Shown here: piece by piece, positions 34,965 through 47,554 of the stretch
How the letters are laid out: every line of letters starts with the position of its first letter
How positions within the stretch are numbered: position 1 is the first letter of the stretch
Assembly (NCBI GenBank): GCA_029891345.1
Contig: CM057009.1
Location: 287,318,966-287,382,965, forward strand
DNA length: 64,000 bases
From: Dryococelus australis
Lineage: Eukaryota > Arthropoda > Insecta > Phasmatodea > Phasmatidae
Reading direction: 5' to 3'
Translations under genes and position numbers: made by a program
Notes under the pieces: model-generated
The model's database searches: none
Seen by the model: the letters and a program-made list of their open reading frames with translations, nothing else
What the model was told of the DNA's origin: nothing

Positions 34965-37680
34965 TCTAGCGTTCTTGTTTGCGAATTCATCTATGACGTC
35001 TCTGAAGTCCAACGTAGAAGCCACGATATGTTCTATAGCCAGTAAAGATAGTGAATTTAAGCATTGCTGGCTCATAGATGCTCTTTGCCAGGTCTTCAAA
35101 ACATTTCCAAGTTAACTGAATGCTCTTTCTGCTGATGCAACAGTAAGGGGAAGTGTACAAAAGAGACGGAGTGCAATGCAGACGATCATGAATACTGGTT
35201 CCAAATTTTTCTCACATATTAAGTTTAGTAATTTCAAAGGGCCAACTTCAATCTTAGATTCAAACACGACAGAATAAATATGCTTTAAATGCACAATTTC
35301 ATCACATAAATTGACTCCTAAGCTACTTTTAAACTGTCGTATTAGATCTTCAACCTTCACCTTCAATTCTTTTTCATTTAAAGAATTATACATCAGAACT
35401 GGACTGAATAGCTCACAGAATGAATTTGCTGGTTTAAATCAGTCTTCTAAGTCCTGTAAAAAGAAATCTAGCACCCTGTAAACAACACAAGTTTCGAATT
35501 TATCTTCTGCAGTCGACTGTTCACTTGCATCTGGTGTTGCTATGCTGTGTAGACGGGTACTTTTTTCGGGAAGTACTGGTAGCAGTTTCATTTCTTGTGC
35601 AACTAAACGTGACTCTTGTAGAATATCTGCCCACGAATCTCTCAAATTTTGAATTTCTTGCTGTAGGTTTTTTATGAGATTGGCTTCAGCCTCAAGAGAT
35701 ATTCCTTTAGCTTGAATAATAATATTTAGTTCATCAATACAAGACAGAAGTTTATGCCAAAATACTGCCATAACAAGTCCCTGAAAAGAAGAAAAATATT
35801 TCTTCAAGCCCACAACAGTGCTGTATATTTTTGGTTGTAAAGTTGTTGACATTTCTTGCAGTATGTAGTCCAGTGCTTTGAGTATCCGTGGGTAGTGCTT
35901 CGCTATGGGGAGAACAGCTTCAACACATTCACTCCATCTAGTTTCAGATAGTTTGTTTTTTTAATATAATGGCACATGTTCTTTTAAAATGGACCATCTT
36001 GCAGGACTATGCGAGAAAAAACGTACATACTTTCCACGTTACAGAAAAATATCACAACTTCTGGGAATATTTTAGCAGTATTCACACTAATGCGGTTTAA
36101 TGAATGCGCACCACATGGAGAAAAAAGAGCTTGGTTATTTTTCTCCAAAATTCTCCTTTTAACTCCTTTCACTTTACCGCACATGTTAGAACCATTATCG
36201 TAGCCTTGCGCCCGACAGTCTTCAAGTGGGATTTGATTTATCTCAAGTACAGAAAGTACTTCGATAGTAATATCTTTACCAGTTTTTGCATTGAAGACTA
36301 AGAATTCAACAAATCGTTCTCAAATATCTAATTGGCTTGTTTCTTTATTCCTGGAAACATATCTTAATATAAAAACATTTTGTTCTTGGTGAGAAACACC
36401 AAGAGTTGCATCAACTATTAATCCATAGTAAATGGCATCTTGTCTTTCTTCTAGGATGGCGTTCAAAACTTTCTCACCACAGAGAAAAATTAATTCATTC
36501 TGACTCATCCAGGATAAATAATGTGCATGAGCTTCCATTGCTTTTCCTTTGTAATTAAAGGTGCTTCACTTTAGCCAAATGTTCACGAGTAATCTCATCA
36601 TATTTTCCCAACAATTCTAAAGTTCCCAAAAAATGTATGTTGTGAACTTCTCCAATCTCTGTGCTATCCCCTTGGAAAGGCAAACCTCTTGAGATTAAGA
36701 ATAGCGTAACATCTAGTAGCCTTCGTAAAATAGCTTTCCACTTATAAGCTGCGAATGCAATCTGTTTTTGAAGCTCACTATTTATCCCTTTACGAAGTAA
36801 GGTTTGTTGCAATGTTTTCTACTTACAATTACAATTTCTGTGCTAAGCGCTGTTTTCATAGGCAGGCAAACGATTTTACAACTTTTTCCACGGTGTCTTA
36901 CCTGAAAAAAAACCCCCTTCCCTTTTTGCTAAATTACTACGATTAACATAAGGTGCAGAAATGTTTTCTTCAAACAAAATACATGGAAGACAATGAAGTG
37001 TTTCTCTTGAAGTACTCCAAACCAGCCATTCATGGTGATATGATTTTCTGTTAATAGATTTTGAGCTTAGTAAGTAATCAGAAAATGGTTTTAGAGTAAC
37101 AGCTTTTGGAAATTTTTTTGAATGTTCAACAAATTCTTCATATTTATAAGCACACGAAACAATTTGTTGCCAAACAGTATCATTAATAACATCAACACAT
37201 TTGCCAGGATCTTTTAAGTACAGTGTATCTAATAGAACATTATCTTGGTGTATCGTACTCGTTTTACCACTGTTTTCAAATAAAGTCTCACTAATGTCAT
37301 TGTCTTCCTGCAGTAACACTTCTTCCGACCCCGTGCCCGTACTGCCACTCGTGGAGGGTTCCACAAGCATCACGTCATGTATGAATGATGTTTTGAGCGT
37401 ATCACCATCCACTTGTTCAATAGTTTGCTCACTAGCGTCATTGTCTTCCTGCAGTAACACTTCTTCCGACCCCGTGCCCGTACTGCCACTCGTGGAGGGT
37501 TCCACAAGCATCGCGTCATGTATGAATGATGTTTTGAGCGTATCACCATCCACTTGTTCAATAGTTTGCTCACTAGCGTTCTCAGATTTTTTTAAATTTT
37601 GTAATGTTTTGCCAACCAATCGCATATATCGTTTTTTTTTTTTAGCTTGTTGTTTTCGTTTTTGTGCCCTGATTTATGTT
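34965..37680 (-). pseudogene. hAT-superfamily transposase with TTF-type zinc finger (DUF4371 class), decayed
   Basis: Minus strand, N to C. A basic run 'KRKQQAKKKKRYM' lies in frame just before the first ATG (37625). An acidic Ser/Thr-rich region follows (37260-37600), then a TTF-type finger region (about 36880-37230; 'PFSDYLLSS', 'SRETLHCLPCILFEE'). The DUF4371-type core (about 35980-36810) contains 'HNIHFLGTLELLGKYDEIT', 'CRAQGYDNGSNMCGKVKGV' and 'CGAHSLNRISV'. The C-terminal hAT dimerisation motif 'LPLTVASAERAFS' is near 35112-35160. Reading is interrupted by in-frame stops near 36875 and just after it, one near 36319, one near 35440 and another near 35110, and by frame changes near 36550 and 35950. 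Terminal inverted repeats and an 8-bp duplication were sought but not identified. Confidence 0.85.
37301..37582 (-). repeat. 141-bp in-frame tandem duplication inside the hAT gene
   Basis: 37301-37441 and 37442-37582 are nearly identical (one difference inside is catcacgtc versus catcgcgtc). The length is 47 codons, so the frame is kept and the protein carries the repeated phrase 'EPSTSGSTGTGSEEVLLQED' twice. The near-identity makes it far younger than the general decay of the gene suggests. Confidence 0.9.
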
Positions 37681-37947
37681 TAAAAGAAGACATAATTAAC
37701 ACTTCACTGAACGCAATATAATAAACATGTTAGCAAATACTGTAAGGTAAAAGAGAAAAATACTTATACACCATCACCATGATTTCATTCGCGTCCGACA
37801 CCAATAAACTACACGACAGTCAGCTGCCAGTAGGACTAGGACTAGAGGTTGAGCTTGAGCGCAAGAAATGTGTTGCTCGCCAGATTTCACGCATGCGTAA
37901 ACAATGTAAGCTAAATATACACTTGCGCTCCCCTCTCCTATCCCCCT

Positions 37948-37960
37948 CCCCCCCCCCCCC
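37948..37960. repeat. Poly-C run (13 C) upstream of the hAT element
   Basis: Follows ctatccccct; same strand and length as the run at 34355-34367. Same-strand C runs are not the inverted termini expected of a hAT, so they are not offered as its ends. Confidence 0.9.
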
Positions 37961-38239
37961 AATCTTGCACAGGCGCATGGCCCCGGAGAAGTATCGGAGT
38001 GTTATGAGCTGGCAGTGATGCGCGACTACCATGTATATTCACAATCACTTTGCGCTAATTTATTTTGACTGTTAAAAAGTTGTAGATGTTCTACGTATTT
38101 TCTATAGTACTATAATTTTATTTATAACAATTAACAGTCAATCAATTTTGCACGAAATTAGGTTCAAATAATTTAAACTATCCGAGTTGGGAAAAAGTTT
38201 TAAAACTTGCATTTATACCATTAATACAAACGCAAACCA

Positions 38240-38385
38240 GCCAGGCGGGCGTGTGCCCTCCAGACCCCCCGGGCCGCGGTACCATGGTACCGACCATCTC
38301 TCCCCATGTGGGAGGCAAAGGGGCACGCGCGAAGCGAACTCCAGAGCACCTGGTCGCATCTATCGCTGAGGTCAGACTGTAACAG
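38240..38385. other. GC-rich islet with 16-bp perfect palindrome
   Basis: A sharply GC-rich, CpG-rich islet in AT-rich DNA contains CGGTACCATGGTACCG (38277-38292), a perfect palindrome. It has no recognised coding content and may be a truncated element end. Confidence 0.5.
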
Positions 38386-38439
38386 ATTTAATTTTAACTT
38401 TATTTATAGTATCTATGAAATCATCGAAAGTGCAAATAA

Positions 38440-39190
38440 ATAACATTTCTGTCCGCCATTTATGAATATCGTCGTATGGACAATGGAGGTTTTAAGCCAT
38501 ATCTCGAGGACCTATTAACCGATCCATACTAAATTTCACGCAAGTTGTGGAACAGTAGGGTATTTAAATTAATATGTGTTATGTGCGGCAGCTATGTTTT
38601 AATGGGTTTTATATAAATAATGTCTATTAATTCGCTATATCTATAAATGTTTCAACAAGATTCATCGAATTTTTTTTACCTTATCAGTATTAATTAGGTG
38701 ACCATTTATGCATAAATAAATCTTTTTTCCTTTATTTTCTGCAAAATTTTGTCATGTGCGTAAATTTTACATTTTGCCATTTTTCCAGAATAATTCAACA
38801 AATTTCCACCAAATTTTACACATGTACAGAACATCATGTAAAATTACATTATTTATTGGGGTCAGACAATAATTTTCAAAATGGCGACCACATAAATATT
38901 TTGATATGGTTGGTATATCTATTTAACATTTTATCAAATTCAATGGAACTTTTTATGCTTGCAGTATCTATTAGAAACTTCCTATACAGAAGCCCTTTTT
39001 TTAGGCAATTTTGTAAGATGGCCCCGTTTAAGAAAATAAAGTTTTTGCCATATCTCGGAGACCAATCAACCGATTTCCACCAAATTTTTCACACAAGTAG
39101 CATTATGGTAAGTCACGAAAACTTGTGTGTTTTAGTGGCTCAGGAACTTGTTTTCAAAATTATGGTGATATAACTATTTTACGTTAGTAA
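38440..39190 (+). repeat. Dispersed repeat family A, copy 2
   Basis: 38450-38560 aligns with 350-460, including the 'caatggaggtttta' and 'aatttcacgcaa' phrases. Later phrases 'catatctcggagaccaat' and 'aacaagtagcattatgg'-like match other copies. The open frame at 38754-39173 is inside the repeat and is regarded as chance. Confidence 0.55.
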
Positions 39191-39199
39191 ACCCTACCT

Positions 39200-40500
39200 T
39201 TCAAAACATTGGAACGATTACATATGATGTAGGTGCTCCGAATCCTACCTCCATGATGCAATTGATTGCACGCTAAATTAATTTTACAAGTTTTTTTCTG
39301 AACTTGAACCCCAGGTAAGTCACTCGTGTATTCTAATTGTCTTGGTACTGTTTCGCATGTTTCTGGTTTCATCTCTAGTGTTAGTGCTGTCAATAAGATA
39401 TCAACACCGACTTACCATATAAGCTTTTAAGAATCTCACTGAGAATTATTTGCGCCCATGTAGAGGAAAGTAGGCTCATTAGTTATCAGTAATTAATTGT
39501 TAATTTATTTTTCCAAAATTAAAATACCTATTTAATAAACAAAGTTATCGAATGATCTACATTGCGTATGTTTTACACATAATTACTTTGCTCGATGAAA
39601 ATATAACTTATGAACTCGATCGATCAATAGATTGTTGATTTAGCATAACCTATCACTACAAAATAAATGTGGCCATCGGCTCTCTGAAACAGGCATACAT
39701 ACCTGTAGCGTAATATTTCGTAGCTACTCACATCCCTTCGAGAACGTCCAGCACTCATGAGTATAGCCGAAACCCCTAACCACATAAACACTGCTCACAT
39801 TTAAAATCAACTGTCTCCTATGCGGCCGGGCTATACTACACCAGTGTTAACATAAAATCCATCCTCGAGCACTACATTCGTTGTACAATGTACGCTACTA
39901 GAAAATGGAAAATAACACAGCTAATCTCTTGTCCCAAGAGCAATATCTTTTTCACACATATTTAATACAGTATACTGTACCCAATCTTCTTCATGTGTTA
40001 GCACTAACGTGAATAGAAGCTGCAATGAATGAACTAAGAAGTTAGAGTCTTCTCTTTACCCTCCTAGAGCAGCAATGGAGTCTGCATATCTCTCATATAA
40101 ACAATCTTAGAGATTACAGGTACTATCCTGAGGAATGCAGTTCTATGAATATTTCACCTAGCAATGCAGTTAGGACAACAGTTCTCGCCATAGATGAAGA
40201 CCAGTACAGAAGATGTTTAATCCAGTCTCACAATTCTCAGAGGAGGACAGGTTCCTTAGACAAGCTGATCAGAGGAGTTTACTGTAAATTGCAGTGTGCT
40301 GTATTACCAATATATGAGAATGCGCTGTTCTGTGGGAGTAGTATTTCTCCCAGTTTTACGAATGGCAGCAGAATATGTTTGTTCTATGTTCTCCGAGAAA
40401 ACACCAGAGGCGAGCCAACACCGTAAGCTATTTCTACACATATTTTGGTCCCAGATGTTGGGCCTGTGTTTTTCTGCATGTGCATGTGCAAACGGACATC
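39200..40500. other. No gene recognised
   Basis: AT-rich DNA. The open frame at 40145-40426 (93 codons, plus) has no known domain or repeat relation. Confidence 0.35.
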
Positions 40501-40503
40501 GTT

Positions 40504-40561
40504 AGCACCTAGAGAGAGTCTGCTCTCGTAAATGAGTAGAATTTGCACCTCTCTAGGTGCT
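40504..40561. repeat. Perfect 13-bp inverted repeat (hairpin)
   Basis: AGCACCTAGAGAG at 40504-40516 and CTCTCTAGGTGCT at 40549-40561, separated by 32 bp. It may be the decayed core of a foldback element; it lacks a following T run, so it is not a terminator-like structure. Confidence 0.8.
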
Positions 40562-40972
40562 CTGTTATCGACGTCACTGGATGCAGGATGCATTGTAAAG
40601 AGGCTTGCGTGAAAGCCTGCCTCGCAGCACACTTGACCATAGCCTATCTTCAAGCAAATATCCTAGCTAGCACCTGATTTGCAGATATATCTATCATCTG
40701 TTCTGTGTTTTGCGTGCGCTTGCATGTGGCCGATGTCGGGAACAGGAGTGTTGACTTATGCACCCTCTTCTGGCCAGTGGTGTCAGCACCTATATAAATT
40801 TTTACAGTAGCAACACAATTTTGCAGCACAGTTAATCTATGGAAACTACAAGTAGATGCACAACTGTTTAAATGCACCTAATACTCGATGGACAATACTC
40901 AAGTCCTGACTCTTCCACACGTATGTGCTCTTAACCATCAAACGGTTTGCGTCTACTAGTGCCACACGTATA

Positions 40973-41200
40973 TACAGGATGATACATAAAAACGTTAACA
41001 CTGAAATGTCTATTCCAACAAACGTGAATGCAACCAATATTATTCTTTCAATTTGTTGCAAGACGGTTTTCGACGTTTTGGAAATGGCTACGAACAAGTG
41101 GAGAAGCTTTAAAAGCAAACGTCTCAGTTGTGATATGCTTGTTACACGTTTTTCCACCTCTCATATAAGTGTTAACATTTTTCGTAATCATTCTGTATTA
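40973..41200. mobile_element. MITE family M2 (about 228 bp)
   Basis: Left end 'tacaggatgatacataaa' followed by aacgttaacact. The right end, reverse complemented, reads 'tacagaatgattacgaaa' followed by aatgttaacact. These are terminal inverted repeats of about 30 bp. TA-rich sequence sits at both boundaries, compatible with a TA-type target. The interior is non-coding, and the open frame at 40925-41260 runs through the element by chance. Its ends differ from family M1. Confidence 0.7.
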
Positions 41201-41204
41201 TCAC

Positions 41205-42040
41205 TGCTATGTCCTTTATTTGAGACATTCTTTAGAATTGCATTTTATTTTACGTTTTAATGTTTCACTTAGAAATTGTAGATGTTATATTTTACCAGTG
41301 TTTACCAGCTCTGACTGCCAGCAGGATTTCTTTATCTATCCTTTGTTGTGATCAGAGTTAAATATATATCATTGCCTGAAAATACGCCCTCAAAATGCTA
41401 CTACATTTCAAAAGCGCTCTTAAAATGCTCAAATAAACTGCATTTGGTAGCGAGGCGTAATTATTCATTTGGACAAGTGCCTCTGACGTCTCCAAATAAA
41501 ATTTACTGTTGTTGTCAATTTGATGTCGGTGCCTGCAATCAAAGTTTATGCTTGAACTTGCGGGAATTCTTGGTGGGATTTTATTGCCTGATACTTTGAT
41601 GTTTTGCTTCTGTCCTGTACGAAATATTTTTATGCTGTATAATATTTGAGGCTATGAATTACCAGAGATTTGAGCCACACTCTGGCATTGTGAGGTGGCA
41701 TTTCCAGTTATGGGTTTACTGTGACCCCTTAGAGACTACAGCACTTCCTGCCATACTTCAACGTTCGGTGTGGTTTTTTACCTTTCCTGTACTTATCTGA
41801 AGTCATATTACCATGGTATCTTAAAAATGTAATCTAGCTGAATAATTCTGGTTTGTATATTATATAGCTATTGTTAAATTAATGCAGTTATAATATGATT
41901 CTTCTTGTTTAAATGTGGGGATAGTGTATAAATGTTTTTTTTTTTTTACAGGTACGTTCTGCTTTTGCGAGATAATTTTATGTCTTATTTTTATTTGGTG
42001 TTTCGAGTTACCCAGAACGATAACGGGGACTTAGCAGAGC
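41205..42040. other. AT-rich DNA, no gene seen
   Basis: No coding, RNA or terminal-repeat signals were recognised. Confidence 0.4.
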
Positions 42041-42044
42041 AACA

Positions 42045-42235
42045 CTACACATTTAATAATTGGATAGGAATCAGTCAAGGCTTGCAATTAATGAACCAAC
42101 CTATCATTCGCCTGGAGTAACTTAGGAAACCCCTGGCAAGACCGAAATCAGGATGGCCGGACCGGGACTCGAACCCGGGCCCTCCCGAATGATAGTTGAG
42201 TGTTTAGCCACACCACAGCTTCACCTACAAAGTAA
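42045..42235 (-). repeat. tRNA-derived SINE, family S2
   Basis: On the minus strand a box-A-like 'tgtggctaaacactc' is followed by an exact box B within 'cccgggttcgagtcccgg', then a body 'ccatcctgatttcggt', 'gtttcctaagttactccagg' and 'cgaatgataggttggttcat'. The body phrase catcctgattt...tttcc resembles a central domain common in insect SINEs (from memory, not searched). It differs from family S1. Confidence 0.8.
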
Positions 42236-42239
42236 TTCA

Positions 42240-45200
42240 ATCACTGTTCAACTTGTATTACCATTAAATTCACTTTTTATGTAATCATTACTAAGTATTA
42301 ATGGGCTAAATTTTTGGCTTGTTTTCCAGGATCAACCGACACTGCGTATGAGGTAGTCGACTTGGTAGGTAACGAAAATGAGTGAAGATCTACGGTGACA
42401 AAAAAAATGTTAATTGGTATTTGAAGCCAAAAGTAAATGTTTTATATAAAAAAATTATATATACCGAAGATGCGCAGTGGATTTGAAAAATAGAAGAAAT
42501 TTTGGGACTGTATTGTAATATGTATAAGTATTTTAATATTTCCTGAAATGGCATATTTTTGGTCTTTCATATTGTATTTATTTATTTAATGGAGAATACC
42601 ATAGTAATAGTATGAGCGTAACCCAGGGAAACTAACTTGCAACCCCTAGAATATTCTGTTGTCTATTAGCATGCTCATCCCAACTTTTTGTTATATGGTA
42701 AATATACTATAAATTACATCTATAAATATATATGCAAAAGGTGTTACAATTTACTATGTTAGTTATAGCTGCGGTAAAAGGCATTGGACGCCAAGTTTAT
42801 TCTGACTATGAGAAAAGGATATATGCCAAAATGACGCCCAAGACGGTGGCCATATTCTAATGTCTTATTATCAACGTAAATAATTACAAATTTTTCATAT
42901 TATTTAAAATAGTGTCTACACCTGCTGGTTAATTTCAACATGGACTGTTACAATATTTTTGTTGCTAATAATCGAAAATTCTAAAAATATTATATTAATT
43001 ATATTACCAAGTGCCACCATTTTCCTTCTTGGAATTCCAAAATTTACGCACTCTCTTCTATGGCAAACTTAAAAAACACTTGAGTTACATTAAATAATGA
43101 AATATTAATAAAATAATTGAAACAATTCAAGGTTTGTAAGAATTTTTAGAATTATTTTTATAAAAACTGAAGCTTTATGTGGTGTCAGTGGTTTCACAAC
43201 TGACTTCTATTGTAAAACTGTTGCAGATCTCGGTGCTGAATCATAAAAACCTACCACTAACTTCATATCCTGTATCAATGAATGTTTAGTGGCCTAAAAT
43301 CCATTCATCGATAGTCACCTCCTCCTCCTTCAATGATGTAATGTTATCCCCCATGTCTGTATTTGGACATGTAATAGGAAGTATTATTATAAGCATACTA
43401 GGAAAATGACGCTTTTTAGAATATAATTCCTTATCGGTGGCGATATCGCATACAGATTACAATAAAACGATAGATTCTATATTTCATTGATTATAACTCT
43501 AGAAGTGTATTAATCGTCATTTTCTTAAACACTTTTCTTCTTAAATAATCGCTACTACTCCCATGCAGATCTGAAATTTCTGAGTATCCGATTCCCCAGT
43601 GTTTGAAACTTTTAGGCGTAAATGAAATATAAATATGTTTGGTAAGCATTTAGAAAATTATTCACTTCTAATGACAAAAATTTCAGATATGTTTCATCTC
43701 TATTTTCAGTGTGATCTTCCAGGATTTATAATTTATTCACCTGCATGTGTTACTTGTGTTGTCATTGCAAATGAAAATCATTTTTCTTATCAAAACTGCG
43801 ATCCTCTGAACCACGCTAGTAAGACACGAAAGGCTGCGAAGAAAAGAAAACCTTCATATTTCAGCGGACAGTTTGAGTTGACGTACCTTGACTGCTTTGT
43901 AGAATTCAGATCTCGCACCAAGGATAGTCTGCGTTGCACTCTCATCCATCACCAAACAGAAAGCCCTTAGTAATCAAGAAATCCTAAACAATTAATTCCC
44001 ACGAGTCTTTGTTGAAACTGCTGTAAATATACTACCTCTTATCAGTTTTTCTTATAAATTCATCACAGAATGTTTGTAAATCCAAGTCATTGAAACCGTT
44101 TTTGTAGATATTCAAGTTTACATTATGACTAAGCTTCTTTCTGATGCAGTTAATCCTTTTTGTTTTTTTTTTACTGCTTATTGTTGAAAATAAACTACAA
44201 GAAAATTCTTTTAAACCAGAATTTATAAATATAATTGAAAAATTAGTTATTTAAACTCTGAAAATAATGACACTAGTAATGCCAATTTTATAAGATACAC
44301 ATATAATTGAAAGTGATAGTCTGACATTTAGTGCATAAGTAGTCTCGTATATAATGTATTGTAAGAAGATCGAATATGAGGCACAAAGGTTGGTGGCTGC
44401 GGTTGTGCAGTGGCGGCCATATTAGATGACCTCATGGTGGCCATTTAGGATGTCCTCAAGCTTGAACTTTGACCGCCATATTGGTAACTATGCACACATA
44501 ATTAATCCAAACATCTTATTTTTTCCCGACATGTTCATTTCCCGCACACACTTATTACCAGCACATGTTAATAATGCACTGACATTTGGTCACTGTCCGC
44601 CATCTTACCTTCATCTACTTGTCGTTCCCTATAGAGTACCACAAACATGGGCCACTTTGTTTCCGATGTCTACATCTGTAGTTTATTACAGGCAGCCGTC
44701 ATCTTGCATCCATACCCGATGTCGTCTGCTAGAGAGCGCCAGGTAGTTTCGATTTGTCTACCCTTGTGTCGCCAGTCGGGCGTAATGACCACTAGGCTAC
44801 TGAATCACGTAGGGAAATCGTACTCGAAATTTGGTATGCACACTGTAACATGCCTTCTGCCATTCGAAGATATGGAAATGTATAAATCAATGATCGCCCT
44901 ATTCTAAGGGGTTGGAAGTCTGCTGTGTTGCAGGTGACGGAGGATAGTGGCTATGGTTCGGCAGTTCTGCTGCCGTGGCGGTACATAATTCCTATAGAAA
45001 AAATATATGAATATGTAATCAAAAATGCTTAAATAGATAAATAAAAAGTCACCCTAGTGCCAGGGGCTGGAGGGCTGCAGTGGTTTGGTTTAAATGGGGG
45101 CTAAGGGCTGTAGTGCAATAATATACGGTAAAAATGCTTATTTTTATTTTAAAAAATACCGTTATGGACAAAATGCAGTATACTCATCACTTTGCACCTC

Positions 45201-46100
45201 TATCACTCGAAATAAAAAGTATATAGATAACTGAAGGGCAGTTTCACAAAACTGCTTTCTATAAATATATAAATGTTCAGAAGCAATAAAACTTTATTTT
45301 ATTTGTGTCCCTAAACTAGCTGTGACTTAAAGTTAAAGCCAAGACCGCGAATAAGTGACGAAAACCTACACATGTAGTTACAAAATCATTGTTTATTCAA
45401 TTAATATGAGTCAATCAAACAAATGTTGTTTTCTAATTAAATTGATGAAAACTCGTTTTCTTCTTGTTGTAATCCACACAATTATACCATAAGCGGGTTC
45501 GACTTTGATCATGGGTGGGTTTATGTAATAACTTTGTAATGTGGGATTTTTCACTGTTATTTATATTTCCTTCAATTGCAATGAGGTTATTTATAATGTT
45601 CAGTTGTGGAATTGATACCACTGAATACCTTAGACATCCCACTGAAATAGGACATTTAAATGTGATTTTTTGTGTCCCATAATTGCCCCAACATGTCAAA
45701 AAGTGACCCCACTTACGGTAATATTATACATGCCAACGGGTATAAATGTGCACAAAATTAATACTTTAATCGAACAATATTACATTTAATAATTGTATAA
45801 ATTAAACAAATCACATTTTAAGTAAAAGATTTTTTGATTTTAAATAAATATTCTGATTTTCATGTTGACAAGCATATAAGTAACAGAGTTTGTGACTTTA
45901 GGCAAATATGCACATTTTAATGTTGACAAACCACAATGACAAGATTTTCAAAACATTACTAAGTTAGGTGCAAACAAGTTAACATACACACTAGATTTCG
46001 GTGTATAATGTTTAAATGTAAACATTATTAGAAAACATTCTAATAATGTACAACGATTTTTGTTTTACCGTTATATTGTTTTATTTAATCTGTATAAATC
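42240..46100. other. AT-rich intergenic DNA, no supported gene
   Basis: Open frames at 43635-43970, 44426-44746 and 45433-45699 (minus) were examined and show no known domain. Around 44390-44480 short 'tggcggccatatt'-type phrases recur. Exons of a host gene cannot be excluded. Confidence 0.35.
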
Positions 46101-46109
46101 TATTTGTAA

Positions 46110-47520
46110 AACAGGGAAGCTTCTTTGGAAGATGTATCAAAAATGACATGAGTTTATTTATATCTACACGTTTTTGTGATGAAATGATTTCGTTAATTCA
46201 TTTTCATTGTTTTCCTCATCAATCACATATTCTGGACACCACGTTTCATTGGTTCAACTACTATGGTAGGTCCAAAGAATTAAGCCTTTACACAAAATAG
46301 TTTCTTCTTATATTGCAGAATTCCGACACCTTTCATTTTGAATGGCAGTTTTTTTATGAAATTGCATCCAGCTCCACGTTTCATATAAAAAATGTCGCAT
46401 ATTTTTCCAGAATCAAACATGTTCCAAATCTATTTAACATACTGTAGTATTGTGATGAGTCAGTAATAGTTTCCAAACGCCTAAACTCTTTCTCAGTATT
46501 CCCGAATACTCTATCAGACGGCACATAACTATGCAAGATTTCCCTAAACACGATAGAGGCTTCATAAATACACATTTAAATATCTATTATTATAGAATTT
46601 TTATTTTGCGAACAGCAAGAGTGATAAAAAAAAAGACGCAAAAAAATGACATGTTTTTCTTCATGTAGTAGCTATTCTAGTTTTGTTATATAATTCGTCA
46701 ATACAGACACTATCTTGTTTTCCCGCATGTTGGGTTTCAAGCCAAGTGTAATTTACAACACTTTGAAGTCTTTATTTAGTACGAAGTTCATTTTTTCTCC
46801 GAGGTCAGATGTAACCCTTATTTTCGTTAAGAAGTTAGCCATTGTTGGACACATATTTGTGTCAGGGTTCCCAAAACCTAAATCGAAATATTTGTTTAAT
46901 AAAGACTTACATTTTGATAATAAACAACCTAACTGTCAATTTGCCACATTCTATGAAAAGCGCTTCCACACTTTCTTTATATTTAATTCCGAAGTGAAAT
47001 AGGAATGATATGTATTTCTTCTTAAGTAATGAATTTCTCTGCATTTATACTTTAATATATTCCTCCTTATATTTTCACTTTGGTTCTTATTCCTTTCTGT
47101 TAATCTTTGCCCGCCCCTTTTTTTCAAATGTAGTTCGCCTTTAAAATTAAAGTTTCTTGCTAGTCTTAAGAGTCTATCATGTGTAACTCCTATAATACTT
47201 CTGAAAGTGACTGCGCAAATATAAATATCAGTTCTATTTTCACTTTTAACACAATAGGAAATATAAATACTTATGTTTTTTTGCTCAATGCCTTCAGTTG
47301 TACGTCTAGCAGGTTCAGTTGCAGTCATGCATTGTAATAAAACATGTCTTGTTCAATTTTACCGGTGCATTTAGAAAAAAATGTGCTTAATATGTATTAA
47401 ATCATTATGTGTTAGTTTGGCTGCAATACTTTTGGATCGCTTATGTGTACTATAGATTTCTTTTTCTAACAGATGAGTGCAGGTTAAGTCTGGTTGTATC
47501 TCATTTACATCATAACTTGA
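46110..47520 (-). pseudogene. Multicopy arthropod transposase-like gene, decayed
   Basis: The minus strand carries coding traces in one consistent order. First is 'AKLTHNDLIHIKHIFF' (about 47371-47440). Next is a 125-codon open stretch (46951-47328) with 'DIYICAVTFRSIIGVTHDRL', 'LHLKKRGGQR' and 'CREIHYLRRNTYHSYFTS'. Then 'GFGNPDTNMCPTMANFLTKI' lies near 46810-46880 and 'IYEASIVFREIL...VP..RVFG..EKEFRRLETI' at 46381-46575. I recognise this order from a repetitive gene family in many arthropod genomes that behaves like a transposase, but I cannot name its superfamily. Stops and frame changes separate the pieces, at least four. No terminal repeats were found. Confidence 0.6.
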
Positions 47521-47554
47521 TTTCTTCTTTGTTGTTTTATTTGGTAAATAGATA

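Noticed and set aside
34355-37960. The two 13-C runs as hAT termini
   Set aside because: Both are C on the same strand, whereas termini should be inverted, and no 8-bp duplication adjoins them.
40925-41260. 111-codon plus-strand frame
   Set aside because: Runs across MITE M2 including both of its inverted ends.
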